A stretch of DNA of 64,000 nt from Streptomyces sp. NBC_01210 (GCF_036010325.1 NZ_CP108549.1:2914001-2978000), one strand, 5' to 3'; positions 8,605-18,000 are shown, counted from the stretch's first letter. Notes: generated by a model from the letters alone, not told the origin. Numbers and translations are program-made.

Positions 8605-8842
8605 CCACGCCGCGCCGACCAGCTTGATCTCGGTGAACAGCGCGGTCGACGAGGCGATCAGCAGGCCGACCCCGAGCATCGTGTACGTGACGTGGACGAG
8701 GAGCCCGCGGCCACACCGGCCGCTGCCACAGCCCTGTCGTACGGCCGTAGAGACAGCTGTTGCGGACGACCATCGCGAAGTCTGCGCCCGGGCTGATGAC
8801 GGCGAGGACGGTGATGACAGCGACGGCGATCGGTTCGGTCAT
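8605..8842 (-). pseudogene. LysE/RhtB family exporter, frameshifted N-terminal fragment
   Basis: Reading from 8842 on the minus strand gives MTEPIAVAVITVLAVISPGA and then DFAMVVRNSCLYGRTTGL, the classic start of LysE-family amino acid exporters. The frame is then lost; similarity resumes in another frame as MLGVGLLIASSTALFTEIKL from about 8679 and stops near 8605. About 70 of roughly 200 residues remain. A complete LysE-family gene is present at 18674-19297. Confidence 0.75.
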
Positions 8843-8913
8843 GCGCCGATGCCCGCCAGCGCCGTACGCGTGATCAATCGAATTCGGCTTTTCTCCCGGA
8901 TGGTGGGACAGCG

Positions 8914-9681
8914 ATGATGGACCGCATGATCGTCGCTGCAGCGCAATTCACGTCCGTACCGGGTGATATCGACGTCAATGTCCAGTCGATGCGCGGCCTG
9001 GTCCACGCGGCGTCCGCGCAGGGCGCCCGCCTCGTCGTCTTCCCCGAGCTGGCTCTGACAGGGTACGAGCTGGAGCCGATCGCCAAGGACCCGGGCCTGT
9101 GGGTGGCCGAGGACGACCCGCGTCTCGAGCCCGTCAGGGACGCCTGCCGCACGACCCGCACGGCCGCGGTGGTCAACTGCGCGGCCCGCACCGACGGCGC
9201 GCGGCCCACCATCGCCTCGCTCGTCATAAGCCCGGACGGCGAGCTGCTCACCCGCTACGACAAGCGGCATCTGCACGGGGTCGAACTCGATGTCTTCACG
9301 GCAGGCACGGCGGACGGCCGGTTCACGCTCGACGGCATCCGGTTCGCGCTGGCGATCTGCTACGACAATCGCTTCCCGGAGCTCGCCGAGCGGGCACGTG
9401 CCGACAACTGCCAGGTGTATGTGGCAAGTTCGGCGCTCGATGCGGAGAACGACTCCTTCGAGGCGGTCTATCCGGTCCGTGCCAGGGACAACGGCCTGTA
9501 TGTGGTCCTCGCCAACCTTGTGGGACCCAGCGGCGCCGGCGACTGCTGCGGCCGCAGCACCGTCTGGGGCCCGGACGGTGCGGTGCTGGCCACGGCGGGC
9601 ACCACGGCACTCGAGCTCGCGGTCGCGGACCTTCCCCTCCAGTCGTTCCGGTCGTTTCCGGTCGTTTCTAGTCCTTGCTGA
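8914..9681 (+). CDS. Carbon-nitrogen hydrolase (nitrilase superfamily)
   Basis: This cytoplasmic amidase-type enzyme has the Glu-Lys-Cys triad clearly visible: Glu45 in VVFPELALTGYE, Lys117 in RYDKRHLHG and Cys149 in LAICYDNRFPE. The 255 residues fit the single-domain branch of the superfamily. Candidate substrates are small amides, but none can be assigned. An alternative start is ATG at 8926. Its last 14 bases overlap the end of the convergent EI24-domain gene. Confidence 0.9.
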   Translation: MMDRMIVAAAQFTSVPGDIDVNVQSMRGLVHAASAQGARLVVFPELALTGYELEPIAKDPGLWVAEDDPRLEPVRDACRTTRTAAVVNCAARTDGARPTIASLVISPDGELLTRYDKRHLHGVELDVFTAGTADGRFTLDGIRFALAICYDNRFPELAERARADNCQVYVASSALDAENDSFEAVYPVRARDNGLYVVLANLVGPSGAGDCCGRSTVWGPDGAVLATAGTTALELAVADLPLQSFRSFPVVSSPC

Positions 9682-10483
9682 AGCTGTACGGGGCCGGAGC
9701 CGGGGCCGGGGCCGGGTTCGCCGTCAACGTCGGCTCCGACGGCTCCGACGGCGCCTCCAGATCACGCACCATCAGCGTCGCGCCCGCCACCGCGCCCGGC
9801 ATCAGGAACACCGCCACGAACGGCACGATGAAGGCCAGGGCCAGCGGCACGCCGAAGCCGAGAGTGAGCATCCGGCGGCCCCGCAGCAGCGCCAGGCGCT
9901 CCTTCAGCTCGACGCCGCGCCGCTGGAGCGCCACCGCCGTGAGCTCCTCCGCGAGGAAGAAGCCCGAGACGCAGAAGCCGATCGCCGGGACGACGGTCTG
10001 GCCGACGACCGGGATGAAGCCGAGCGCGAAGAGCAGCACGCCGTACAGCACCACCCGCGCCACGACCCGCAGCGAATCGCGCGCGGAGATCCACAGCTCC
10101 CGCCAGAGCGGCAGCCCGGACTCGGGGACGTCGCCGCCCTCGCTGCGGTCGACCTGCTCGGACAGGGACTCGTAGAAGGGCTGGCCGACCAGCAGCGCCA
10201 CCGCGGTGAAGGTGATCACCGCGAGGAACAGCCCGAAGACGAAGACCAGCGCGGTGAGGAAGCCACGGAACAGGCCCTGCCAGGGCGAGGTCCAGTCGTC
10301 GGCGAACGGCGTCGCCCAGGCGCTCAGATCGTCCGCGCCGTAGGCGAGAGAGACGAGCGAGGCCGTGTACAGCACCAGCGTCACCAGGCCGGGCAGCAGC
10401 CCGAAGCCGAACCACCGGCCGTGCCCGCCGACCCAGCGCTGGCCTTTGATCAAGTAGCCGAAGCCCACCCCGAAATCACGCAT
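9668..10483 (-). CDS. EI24-domain (CysZ-like) membrane protein
   Basis: This 271-residue integral membrane protein starts MRDFGVGFGYLIKGQRWVGG, a typical beginning for actinobacterial EI24-domain proteins. About four to five hydrophobic segments follow, with the conserved SARDSLRVVARVVLY region in the middle. E. coli CysZ of this fold is a sulfate permease, but actinobacterial members are uncharacterised, so transport is only suggested. The C-terminus is Pro/Ala-rich. The gene overlaps the convergent hydrolase by 14 bases. Confidence 0.85.
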   Translation of the reverse strand: MRDFGVGFGYLIKGQRWVGGHGRWFGFGLLPGLVTLVLYTASLVSLAYGADDLSAWATPFADDWTSPWQGLFRGFLTALVFVFGLFLAVITFTAVALLVGQPFYESLSEQVDRSEGGDVPESGLPLWRELWISARDSLRVVARVVLYGVLLFALGFIPVVGQTVVPAIGFCVSGFFLAEELTAVALQRRGVELKERLALLRGRRMLTLGFGVPLALAFIVPFVAVFLMPGAVAGATLMVRDLEAPSEPSEPTLTANPAPAPAPAPYSFSKD

Positions 10484-10719
10484 ACGCCCACCTTATCGGG
10501 GGTCGGAATCGGCATTCCGGGGAGGACGGCGGAGGGGTCTCACGCGTTCTCAGGAGTTCCCATGCGTCCCATTACGCGCCTGCGAAACACGGGTTGGGCC
10601 GTACGCCGAACCGGCGTGTCACATTCAAGCCCCCCTTGTTGTTCGGCAGTTGAACCGGTAGACCCCTGCGTACTGATCGTTGTGCCGATCGATCCCCACA
10701 CTCCGGAGGGCACGTACGC

Positions 10720-13260
10720 ATGGGCCTGTCCCGTCCCGTCCTGATCGCCACCGCCGTCCTCGCCGGGGCGGTGCTGCTCGCGCCCGGCGCGGCGACCGCC
10801 GCACCCGGTCGCGACGGCCCGCATCCCGTACGCGAAGGGGGCGGGCGCGACACCGCAGTCGCGAAGGCTCCGCCCTCGGCCGCCGCCAGGGCGCTGGGGA
10901 CCGCAGCCCCCGAGCTCGCGAGGAGCGGCGGATATCCCCGCAGAACCGTCCTGGACACACCGCCCGCGAATCCGGCCGACAAGTCGATCAAGCTGGGCCT
11001 CGCGCCGTACCACTCGCTCGCCCCTCGGCTGAACGCCCTGCAGAAGCTCGGCGAGCGGGTGAGCGTCGAGGTAGCCGGACGGTCCGCCGGCGGGCACCAG
11101 CTGTATCTCGTCACCGTCACCGCGCCCGAGAGCTCCCACCAGGCCCGTGAGCAGGAGCGGATGCGGGAGCTGATCGAGAACTCGCCCTCGGCCGCGGCCA
11201 AGGACAAGCGGGTCAAGTCCTCGTACAAAACGCCCGTCTTCATCAACAACAACATCCACGGCAATGAGTGGGAGGGCACGGACGCCGCCCTGAAGCTCAT
11301 CGAGGACCTGGCGAAGGCCAAGGACGGCACGACCGCCGAACTGCTCGCCAAGAACCGGATCTACCTCAATGTGACGGCCAACCCGGACGGCCGGATCGCC
11401 GGGACCCGCGTCAACGCCAACGGCTTCGACCTCAACCGGGATTTCATCACCGGCTCCCAGCCCGAGGCTCGCGCCATCCGGCAGATCGCCATCGACAAGC
11501 AGCCGGCCGTCATGCTCGATCTGCACGGGTACGTCAACGGCACGCTGATCGAGCCGACGACTCCGCCGCACGGCGAGAACTACGAGTACGACCTCTTCCT
11601 GAAGAACGCCTATGCGAACGCGCTGGGCATGGAGAAGGCCGTCAACGGGCTCGGCTACACCCCGGCGAAGGACGGCGTCGAGCCCGCCGTCATCCCCTTC
11701 CGGGACCAGAAGGAGGGCTGGGACGACTGGCCGCCGATCTTCACCCCGCAGTACATGCCCTTCCAGGGCGCGATCGCCGCGCACACCATCGAGTTCCCGA
11801 TGGCGGTCAACAACGAGGAGTACGACACCCTCCCGGTCGCCGAGCTGCGCCGCCGGGCCGGGATCAACAAGGACATCGCGGGCGCGGCCATGCGTGCGAC
11901 CCTCGACTACACACGTACGCACCGGGCTTCGGTGATCGCCGACCAGATCGAGACGTTCCGGCGGGGCGTGGCGGGCGAGGCGCAGCGGCCGGTGTCGGAG
12001 AAGACCGTGCCCGGGGTGCCGGGCATCGGGCCCGAGGACGTGTACACCACGACCTTCCCGCGGGCGTATGTGATTCCGGTGGGCCGCGGGCAGAGGTCGG
12101 CGACCGCGGCGGCCCGGCTGGTGGACCATCTGGTCGCCAATGACGTACGGGTGAAGCGGGCGATCCTGCCGTTCCGGCTGGCGGGCCGCCTGTATCCGGC
12201 GGGTTCGTACGTCGTCGACATGCGCCAGCCCAAGCGCGGCATCGCCAATGTGATCCTGGCCGCAGGCCGGGACATCAGCGCGGACGTCTCCACGATGTAC
12301 GACATCTCGGGCTGGAGCCTGGGGCTGCTGTGGGGCGCGAGTGTGGACAAGGTCGCCGCCGGTGGGCTGCATGTGGTGGGGCGTACGGTCCATGCCGCGT
12401 CGCCGACCGGATATGTCGCTCCGTTCGGGGATCTGCGGCTGCGGCTCGACGACCCGAAGGAGCTCGCCGCTCTCAACTCGCTGCTTGCGCAGGGCGTGAC
12501 GCTGCGGCGTGCGGCGGACGGTTCGGCGATCGTGCCCGGCTCGGCCCGTCGTGCGGCGGCCGTACTCGCCGACCGTCACGGGGTCGCCTTCTCGGCCACC
12601 AAGGAGAAGGGCAAAGCCCAGCTGCACCGGACCAGGGTGGCCGCGGCCGTGACCCCCGGTGAGCTGTTCGCGCTGCGCGAGATGGGCTTCGAGACCCAGC
12701 CGGTCTCGACGGCCGCGCTGAACGCGGGCTATGACTGGTCGAAGGCGGATGTCCTGTATGTGTCCAGCGGTCTGCAGTACGGGAAGCTGAACCCGGCCGC
12801 CCGCGGCGCGCTGAACGCCTTCCTCGCGGGCGGCGGCGCCGTGGTCGCTCTCGGTGCGGACGGCGCGGCTTTCAACACCGAGGCGGGGCTGCTCGCGGCC
12901 AAGCCTGTGGCTGGCAACGGGGACGCGAACGGCGTGGTCCGGGTGGCCAATGCGGCCGGCAGCCCGGTCACCGGCGGCGCCCCCGCACACAGCTTCGTGT
13001 ACTCACCGCGCTGGTTCACCGACCTCGGCCCGGGTGTACGCGTCGAGCAGTCGTACGGCTCCGGGAACCCGCTCGTCGCGGGCCACTGGCGGTCGTTGGA
13101 AGACGGTACGGGCGGACCGAAGGACGCGGCCGGCAAGGCGTCGATCGTCAGCGGCAGGGCGAAGGCGGGCGCCCCGGTCGTGCTGTTCGGCACCGAGCCA
13201 CTGTTCCGCGACCATCCCAAGGGTGTCTTCGCGCAGATCGGCCGGGCGCTGCTGCTGTAG
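10720..13260 (+). CDS. Secreted M14 family zinc carboxypeptidase
   Basis: An N-terminal signal peptide (cleavage near residue 28, ATAAP) precedes an M14 peptidase domain. Zinc ligands are His180 and Glu183 in NNNIHGNEWEG and His269 in VMLDLHGYVNG; the catalytic Glu358 lies in AAHTIEFPM. The DLNRDF motif marks the substrate-binding region. At 846 residues the protein has a long C-terminal part containing a glutamine-amidotransferase-like segment (LAGGGAVVALGADGA). It would trim peptides outside the cell. A strong terminator follows. Confidence 0.92.
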   Translation: MGLSRPVLIATAVLAGAVLLAPGAATAAPGRDGPHPVREGGGRDTAVAKAPPSAAARALGTAAPELARSGGYPRRTVLDTPPANPADKSIKLGLAPYHSLAPRLNALQKLGERVSVEVAGRSAGGHQLYLVTVTAPESSHQAREQERMRELIENSPSAAAKDKRVKSSYKTPVFINNNIHGNEWEGTDAALKLIEDLAKAKDGTTAELLAKNRIYLNVTANPDGRIAGTRVNANGFDLNRDFITGSQPEARAIRQIAIDKQPAVMLDLHGYVNGTLIEPTTPPHGENYEYDLFLKNAYANALGMEKAVNGLGYTPAKDGVEPAVIPFRDQKEGWDDWPPIFTPQYMPFQGAIAAHTIEFPMAVNNEEYDTLPVAELRRRAGINKDIAGAAMRATLDYTRTHRASVIADQIETFRRGVAGEAQRPVSEKTVPGVPGIGPEDVYTTTFPRAYVIPVGRGQRSATAAARLVDHLVANDVRVKRAILPFRLAGRLYPAGSYVVDMRQPKRGIANVILAAGRDISADVSTMYDISGWSLGLLWGASVDKVAAGGLHVVGRTVHAASPTGYVAPFGDLRLRLDDPKELAALNSLLAQGVTLRRAADGSAIVPGSARRAAAVLADRHGVAFSATKEKGKAQLHRTRVAAAVTPGELFALREMGFETQPVSTAALNAGYDWSKADVLYVSSGLQYGKLNPAARGALNAFLAGGGAVVALGADGAAFNTEAGLLAAKPVAGNGDANGVVRVANAAGSPVTGGAPAHSFVYSPRWFTDLGPGVRVEQSYGSGNPLVAGHWRSLEDGTGGPKDAAGKASIVSGRAKAGAPVVLFGTEPLFRDHPKGVFAQIGRALLL

Positions 13261-13287
13261 CGGCGGCGAAGTGACCTGGTGATACGG

Positions 13288-13325
13288 CCGAGGGCCCCAC
13301 TCCCGCGCGGGAGTGGGGCCCTCGG
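13288..13325. terminator. Bidirectional terminator between the M14 peptidase and ohr
   Basis: An almost uninterrupted perfect hairpin: ccgagggccccactcccg pairs with cgggagtggggccctcgg with only two bases between. It lies between two converging genes, 27 bases after the peptidase stop and 18 before the ohr stop, so it can serve both. Confidence 0.9.
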
Positions 13326-13343
13326 TCTTCAGCTGTGCCGTTG

Positions 13344-13772
13344 TCAGGCGACGGCGAGCTCGACCTTGATGTTGCCGCGGGTGGCGTTGGAGTACGGGCA
13401 CACCTGGTGCGCCTTCTCCACCAGGGCCCGGGCGGTGGCCTCGTCGACGTTCGGGATGGAGGCGGTGATCGCGACCTCCAGGCCGAAGCCGCCGGCCTCG
13501 TTCTTGCCGATGCCGACCGAGGCGGTCACGGTGGAGCCCGAGATGTCGGCCTTCTCCTGGCGGGCGACGACACCGAGCGCGCCCTGGAAGCAGGCGCTGT
13601 AGCCGGCCGCGAACAGCTGCTCCGGGTTGGTGCCGGCGCCGCTGCCGCCCAGCTCCTTGGGCGGGTTGACGACCACGTCGAGGTTGCCGTCGTGGGAGGC
13701 GACACGGCCGTCACGGCCGTTCTCCGCGGTGGCAACGGCGGTGTAGAGGACGTCTATGTTCTGGATGGACAT
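13344..13772 (-). CDS. ohr: Organic hydroperoxide resistance protein Ohr
   Basis: Ohr reduces organic and lipid hydroperoxides with a reactive cysteine pair, regenerated by lipoylated proteins. The pair is present: Cys61 in GYSACFQGAL (peroxidatic) and Cys125 in HQVCPYSNATRG (resolving). I chose ATG at 13772 (MSIQNIDVLYTA), 142 residues, with gaggaacc upstream; the in-frame start at 13814 would add a non-homologous tail. No OhrR gene is adjacent; the nearby MarR gene at 14951 is a possible but unproven regulator. Confidence 0.93.
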   Translation of the reverse strand: MSIQNIDVLYTAVATAENGRDGRVASHDGNLDVVVNPPKELGGSGAGTNPEQLFAAGYSACFQGALGVVARQEKADISGSTVTASVGIGKNEAGGFGLEVAITASIPNVDEATARALVEKAHQVCPYSNATRGNIKVELAVA

Positions 13773-13839
13773 GCGGAAGGTTCCTCCTGAGGTGTCGCCG
13801 CGACTCGCGCCCACGGATCGCGGCGGTCTGGCGATGAGC

Positions 13840-14859
13840 CTAACGGGTGAGCGAAACGATCATCTTGCCGGTGTTCTCACCACGGAGGAGGCCGAGGAAG
13901 GCGTTGAAGCCGTTCTCGATGCCCTCGACAGCCGTCTCGTTGTACTTGAGCTCACCGGAGGCGATCCAGCCGGCGACCTCCTGGACGAACTGCGGCTGGA
14001 GGGCGGCGTGGTCGCCCACGAGGACGCCCTGCAGGCGCAGTCGCTTGCCGATGATCATCGGCATGTTGCGCGGGCCGGGGGTCGCCTCGGTGTTGTTGTA
14101 CTGCGCGATCATGCCGCAGATGGTCGCCCGGCCGTGCACGTTGAGCGAGGAGATCGCGGCCTCGAGGTGGTCGCCGCCGACGTTGTCGAAGTAGACGTCG
14201 ATGCCGTCCGGGGCGGCCTCCTTCAGCTGCTCGCCGACGGGGCCGTTCTTGTAGTTGAAGGCGGCGTCGAAGCCGTACTCCTCGACGAGGAGCTTGACCT
14301 TCTCGTCCGAGCCCGCCGAGCCTATGACGCGGGAAGCGCCCTTGAGCTTGGCCATCTGGCCGACCTGGCTGCCGACGGCGCCGGCCGCGCCGGAGACGAA
14401 GACCGCGTCACCCTCCTTGAAGGAGGCGACCTCGAAGAGTCCGGCGTAGGCGGTGAGGCCCGTCATACCGAGGACGCCGAGGTAGGCGGAGAGCGGGGCG
14501 AGCGAGGCGTCGACCTTGGTGGCGTGCTTGGCGTTCACCGTGGCGTACTCGCGCCAGCCGAGGCCGTGCAGGACATGGTCGCCGACCGCGAAGCCCTCGG
14601 CGTTCGAGGCGATGACCTCGCCGACGGCGCCGCCGTCCATCGGGTGGTCGAGCTTGAACGGCGGGACGTAGGACTTCACGTCGTTCATCCGGCCGCGCAT
14701 GTACGGGTCGACCGAGAAGTGCAGATTGCGTACGAGGATCTGCCCCTCGCCCGGCGCGGTCACCGGGGTCTCACGCAGAGCGAAGTCCTCCGCCTTGGGC
14801 CAGCCGTGCGGGCGGGCGACAAGGTGCCATTCACGGCCGGATGCGGGAAGTGCGGACAT
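13840..14859 (-). CDS. NADP-dependent MDR-type oxidoreductase (CurA/LTB4DH-like)
   Basis: This is a zinc-free medium-chain dehydrogenase/reductase of the leukotriene B4 dehydrogenase type, which reduces the C=C bond of alpha,beta-unsaturated carbonyls with NADPH. Visible features are the N-terminal substrate domain (SVDPYMRGRM), the nucleotide-binding AVFVSGAAGAVGSQVG near residue 155, and PDGIDVYFDNVGGDHLEAA. At 339 residues it is full length. It is divergent from a MarR-family gene whose promoter region it shares, so MarR repression by an electrophile is a reasonable hypothesis. Confidence 0.92.
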   Translation of the reverse strand: MSALPASGREWHLVARPHGWPKAEDFALRETPVTAPGEGQILVRNLHFSVDPYMRGRMNDVKSYVPPFKLDHPMDGGAVGEVIASNAEGFAVGDHVLHGLGWREYATVNAKHATKVDASLAPLSAYLGVLGMTGLTAYAGLFEVASFKEGDAVFVSGAAGAVGSQVGQMAKLKGASRVIGSAGSDEKVKLLVEEYGFDAAFNYKNGPVGEQLKEAAPDGIDVYFDNVGGDHLEAAISSLNVHGRATICGMIAQYNNTEATPGPRNMPMIIGKRLRLQGVLVGDHAALQPQFVQEVAGWIASGELKYNETAVEGIENGFNAFLGLLRGENTGKMIVSLTR

Positions 14860-14950
14860 GCTGCGTTCCTCCTAGAAAAAGCTTCATCTTCTGAAAGAAC
14901 CATGCTCCTGGATATTTCATGTTGTCAAGTAACTGGGTATCCTGGTGCCC

Positions 14951-15376
14951 ATGGCCACTCCACGAACTGATCCCCTGACCGTCGAGGTCGTCGAGCTCAT
15001 CGGCAGCGTCGTGGCCCGTTACTACACGGAGTACGAGCAGGCCGCGGCCACGCACTCACTCACCGGGGCCCAGGCCCGGGTGCTGGGACTGCTGGCCGTG
15101 GAGCCGACGCCGATGCGTCGTATCGCACAGAAGCTGAAGTGCGAGCCGTCGAACGTCACCGGCATCATCGACCGGCTCGAGGCCCGTGGACTGGTGGAGC
15201 GACGCCCCGATCCGAACGACCGCAGGGTCAAGCTCGCCGCCCCGACCGAGGACGGCAGGGACACCGCGCGCAGACTGCGGGAATCGCTGCACTTCGCGCG
15301 CGAGCCGCTGGCGGAGCTCTCCGACGAGGAGCGGACGGTCCTGCGGGACCTGCTCAAGCGGATGCTGGGCGAGTAA
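14951..15376 (+). CDS. MarR family transcriptional regulator
   Basis: This 141-residue winged-helix regulator shows the MarR core: recognition helix around CEPSNVTGIIDRLEARGLVERR and the wing DPNDRRVKLAAPTEDG. I use ATG at 14951 rather than an in-frame GTG six bases earlier. No Shine-Dalgarno is evident, so it may be leaderless. The 91-base gap to the divergent MDR oxidoreductase holds an A/T-rich stretch containing ttgtcaagtaa, a likely site for promoters and an operator. Autoregulation is inference from the layout. Confidence 0.9.
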   Translation: MATPRTDPLTVEVVELIGSVVARYYTEYEQAAATHSLTGAQARVLGLLAVEPTPMRRIAQKLKCEPSNVTGIIDRLEARGLVERRPDPNDRRVKLAAPTEDGRDTARRLRESLHFAREPLAELSDEERTVLRDLLKRMLGE

Positions 15377-15403
15377 ACCCCCGCCGCGCCCTGGACAGGG
15401 CTC

Positions 15404-16126
15404 CTACAGGCACCACCAGAGGAAGCGGTCGCAGGTCTGCGTCGGGGTCGGGTCCGGCGGCGGGTCGGACTGAGGAGGCTGTGTGGATTCGCCGGCCGAG
15501 GGCGAGGCGCTCGGCTGCCCGGAGGACGAGGGCTGCGCACTGCTGGAGGGCTGATCGGCGGAGGCCGAGGGCGACGCCTGGCCGCCCGCCCGGCTGCTCG
15601 CGGCCGGCTTTCCGCCACCGCCGCTGCCATCGCCGCTGCCGGTACCCGTGCCGGGCCCTGTTCCCGTGGGACGTACCGCAGTGGACTCGGACACGGCCGG
15701 TTCCGTCACCGGATCCGGACCCTCGGGGGTCACATCGGCGTCCGTGGGCTCCGGCGCGGGCTCCGTCTCGGCGCTCGTGTCTTCCTTCACGGCGGTGGCG
15801 GCACCGTCGTCGCCCGGGTCCTCGATGGCCAGCTCCGCCAGACTCAGCGCACCTGCCGCCAGCACCAGGCCGACCGTACCGAGCAGCACCTTGCGGCCAC
15901 GCCGCTTGCGCGCTCGGCGTGCGCCTGCGGCTTTGCGGCGCGGTGGAGCCTGCCGGCGCGCACGCCGATGACCCACGGGCTCGGACACCTCGTCCAGTTC
16001 GTAGACGTGGTTCTCCGCCGCGGGCACGCTGGGGTGGTGACGCCTGAGCTCCTCGACGGGCGTACCGCATCCGGCGCAGGCCAGGGCCCCGTTGAGGTGC
16101 CGTCGACACTGGTTGCAGTAATCCAT
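15404..16126 (-). CDS. SCO2400-like zinc-ribbon membrane protein
   Basis: The N-terminus MDYCNQCRRHLNGALACAGC has two CxxC pairs forming a zinc ribbon. A basic RRARKRRGRK stretch and one membrane segment (VLLGTVGLVLAAGALSLAEL) follow, then a long Ser/Pro/Asp/Glu-rich extracellular tail ending TCDRFLWWCL. I recall this architecture as the SCO2400 family of Streptomyces; its function is unknown. The topology suggests the ribbon is cytoplasmic and the tail crosses the cell wall. A paralogue sits at 32917-33711. Confidence 0.85.
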   Translation of the reverse strand: MDYCNQCRRHLNGALACAGCGTPVEELRRHHPSVPAAENHVYELDEVSEPVGHRRARRQAPPRRKAAGARRARKRRGRKVLLGTVGLVLAAGALSLAELAIEDPGDDGAATAVKEDTSAETEPAPEPTDADVTPEGPDPVTEPAVSESTAVRPTGTGPGTGTGSGDGSGGGGKPAASSRAGGQASPSASADQPSSSAQPSSSGQPSASPSAGESTQPPQSDPPPDPTPTQTCDRFLWWCL

Positions 16127-16268
16127 GGCGCCCGCAGATTATGCGGCGCGGCGGCACCAGAGGTGGATGGCCATGTGAGAATCCTGTGTGGAATCCCCAC
16201 TTCCGCGGCGCGGCAACTCGGCCGGTGACGACTGTGGCCCGCGTTGCCGACGGGGCAGGATGTCGGGC

Positions 16269-16832
16269 ATGACCACTGCCGCACCATTCGGGCCGCGCGA
16301 CTTCCAGCTCGTACTGTTCCGCCGAATGGCCGACCACCAACCGGGGCTCGTCGAGGACGCCCGCCGCGAACTGGGCGCCTCGCTCGCCGAGATGCGTGAG
16401 GCCAACCGCCGCTGGCAGGCGATGGTCCGCTCCCCGACAAAGCGCGGCGCGCTCGCGCGCTACCGCTCGGTGCTCGGTGCGCCGGAACGGATCGTACGGC
16501 GGCGGATCGGCGACCTGGAGTGCGACGCGCTGCTGTGGCCCGTACCGCTCTGGCCCGATCTGCGCTTCGAGGTGCTGGCCACGGACGACGGAGCGGTGTG
16601 GAACGAGTGGCTGGTACGCGCGCCGGGGGCGGCGGCGCCCGAGTTGCGTACGGCGGAGGATCTGAGGCCCTGGTCGTGCACGGTGGAGGAGGTGGCCAGA
16701 GCCTTCCCCCCGGCGAGGCCGATGGAGGGGTCGGCACCGACCAGATCTCGGCTGGCGTTCACCCTGCCCGGCGGCGAGGCATGCGTCGCGGAGTTCACCT
16801 GGGGCTTGTTGCAGCGGCTGACGGTGGGCTGA
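16269..16832 (+). CDS. Conserved hypothetical protein
   Basis: A 188-residue soluble protein with no recognised domain. It has a helical, Arg-rich N-terminal half (ARRELGASLAEMREANRRW) and a Trp-rich centre (ALLWPVPLWPDLRF). I chose ATG at 16269 (MTTAAPFG) because ggggcagg lies at proper distance; further upstream starts are in frame. Codon use matches neighbouring real genes. It is divergent from the zinc-ribbon gene, with a 142-base gap. Confidence 0.65.
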   Translation: MTTAAPFGPRDFQLVLFRRMADHQPGLVEDARRELGASLAEMREANRRWQAMVRSPTKRGALARYRSVLGAPERIVRRRIGDLECDALLWPVPLWPDLRFEVLATDDGAVWNEWLVRAPGAAAPELRTAEDLRPWSCTVEEVARAFPPARPMEGSAPTRSRLAFTLPGGEACVAEFTWGLLQRLTVG

Positions 16833-16956
16833 GGCCGATCGGCTGAACGGATCTGGCGGGGCGTCAGTTCCGTACCCCCGACCGGCTCACCCAGCGCGCG
16901 CACCGCTCGCGGCGATCGCACGATGCGAACAAGTACCGCACTCGGGAGGATCCGCT

Positions 16957-18000
16957 GTGACCGTCAGCCTTGAACAGTTGCGCCGTTGCCATGTCGCCGT
17001 CGACCTGGGGGCAGCGAGGACTCGGGTGTTCGTGAAGGGGGCCGGGCTCGTCGTCGACGAGCCGAGCGTCGCCGCCGTGAACACCCGCACCGGAGCGCTG
17101 ATCGCCGTCGGCGCACTCGCCGAAAAGATGACGGGCCGTACGCCCGACTACATCCGCGTCGCCCGCCCTGTCTCCGGCGGCACCGTCGTCGACATCGACA
17201 TGGCCCAGCGGATGCTCCGTCATCTCCTCGGGGAGAAGCTCAGCCGCCAGCTGCGCCGCAAGCCGCGGCTGCGCGCCGCCGCCTGCACCCCGCACGACAG
17301 CGACCCGCTCGCGCAGCGCGCCGCCGTCGAGACCCTGGTGGGCCTCGGCGCCCGCCACGTCGAGCTGGTCGACACCCTGATCGCCGCGGCCGTCGGCTGC
17401 GGGCTGCCCGTGGAGGAGCCCACCGCGACCATGATCATGGTGTGCGGGGCGGCGACCACGCAGGTCGCGGTGCTCTCGCTGGGCGCGATCGTGACCGCCG
17501 AGCGGATCCCGGTGGGCGGTAACGCCATCGACCACGCGGTGATCCAGCACCTGCGCCACCAGCACGAACTGATGCTGCCCAGCCAGTCGGTCCGGCCCCT
17601 CCAACTGGCCCTGCACGGAAACGGCCTGAACACCCACGGGCCCTCGTCGACGGAGATCCACGGCCGGGACGTGGCCACCGGCCTCGCCCGCTCGGTGAAG
17701 GTCGACACCGCCGCCGTACGGGACGCCATCCACACTCCGCTCACCTCTGTGCTCGACGGCATCGGCAAGGTGCTGCGCGACTGCCCGCCGGACCTGGTCG
17801 CCGATCTCGCCGACCGCGGAATCATGATGGTCGGCGGCAGCGCGCTGCTGCCGGGCCTGGACCAGATGCTGCGCGATGCGACCGGGATGCCGGTGGGCAT
17901 CGCCGAACGGCCCGACATCTGCGCCGTCCTCGGCCTCGGCGCGATGATGGAGGGCAAGATCCGGCCGACGGTCCTCGATCCGCTGGGCGAAGTCGGCTGA
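16957..18000 (+). CDS. mbl: MreB-like actin homologue (Mbl type)
   Basis: This is an actin-fold ATPase of the MreB/Mbl family, which in Streptomyces acts in spore wall assembly rather than in vegetative growth (family knowledge). The 347 residues show phosphate-1 DLGAARTRVFVKG, phosphate-2 VCGAATTQVAVLSLG and adenosine motif VGGSALLPGLDQML. The phosphate-1 loop departs from the usual DLGTANT, which marks the divergent Streptomyces Mbl. GTG at 16957 follows gggaggatccgct. It stands alone, with no mreC, mreD or rodA nearby. Confidence 0.88.
   Translation: MTVSLEQLRRCHVAVDLGAARTRVFVKGAGLVVDEPSVAAVNTRTGALIAVGALAEKMTGRTPDYIRVARPVSGGTVVDIDMAQRMLRHLLGEKLSRQLRRKPRLRAAACTPHDSDPLAQRAAVETLVGLGARHVELVDTLIAAAVGCGLPVEEPTATMIMVCGAATTQVAVLSLGAIVTAERIPVGGNAIDHAVIQHLRHQHELMLPSQSVRPLQLALHGNGLNTHGPSSTEIHGRDVATGLARSVKVDTAAVRDAIHTPLTSVLDGIGKVLRDCPPDLVADLADRGIMMVGGSALLPGLDQMLRDATGMPVGIAERPDICAVLGLGAMMEGKIRPTVLDPLGEVG

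Noticed and set aside
10540..12990. An 816-codon open frame on the minus strand opposite the M14 carboxypeptidase.
   Set aside because: It is the antisense of a well-supported zinc peptidase with all ligands; the composition is Arg/Gly/Asp-rich as expected from GC-rich shadow frames.
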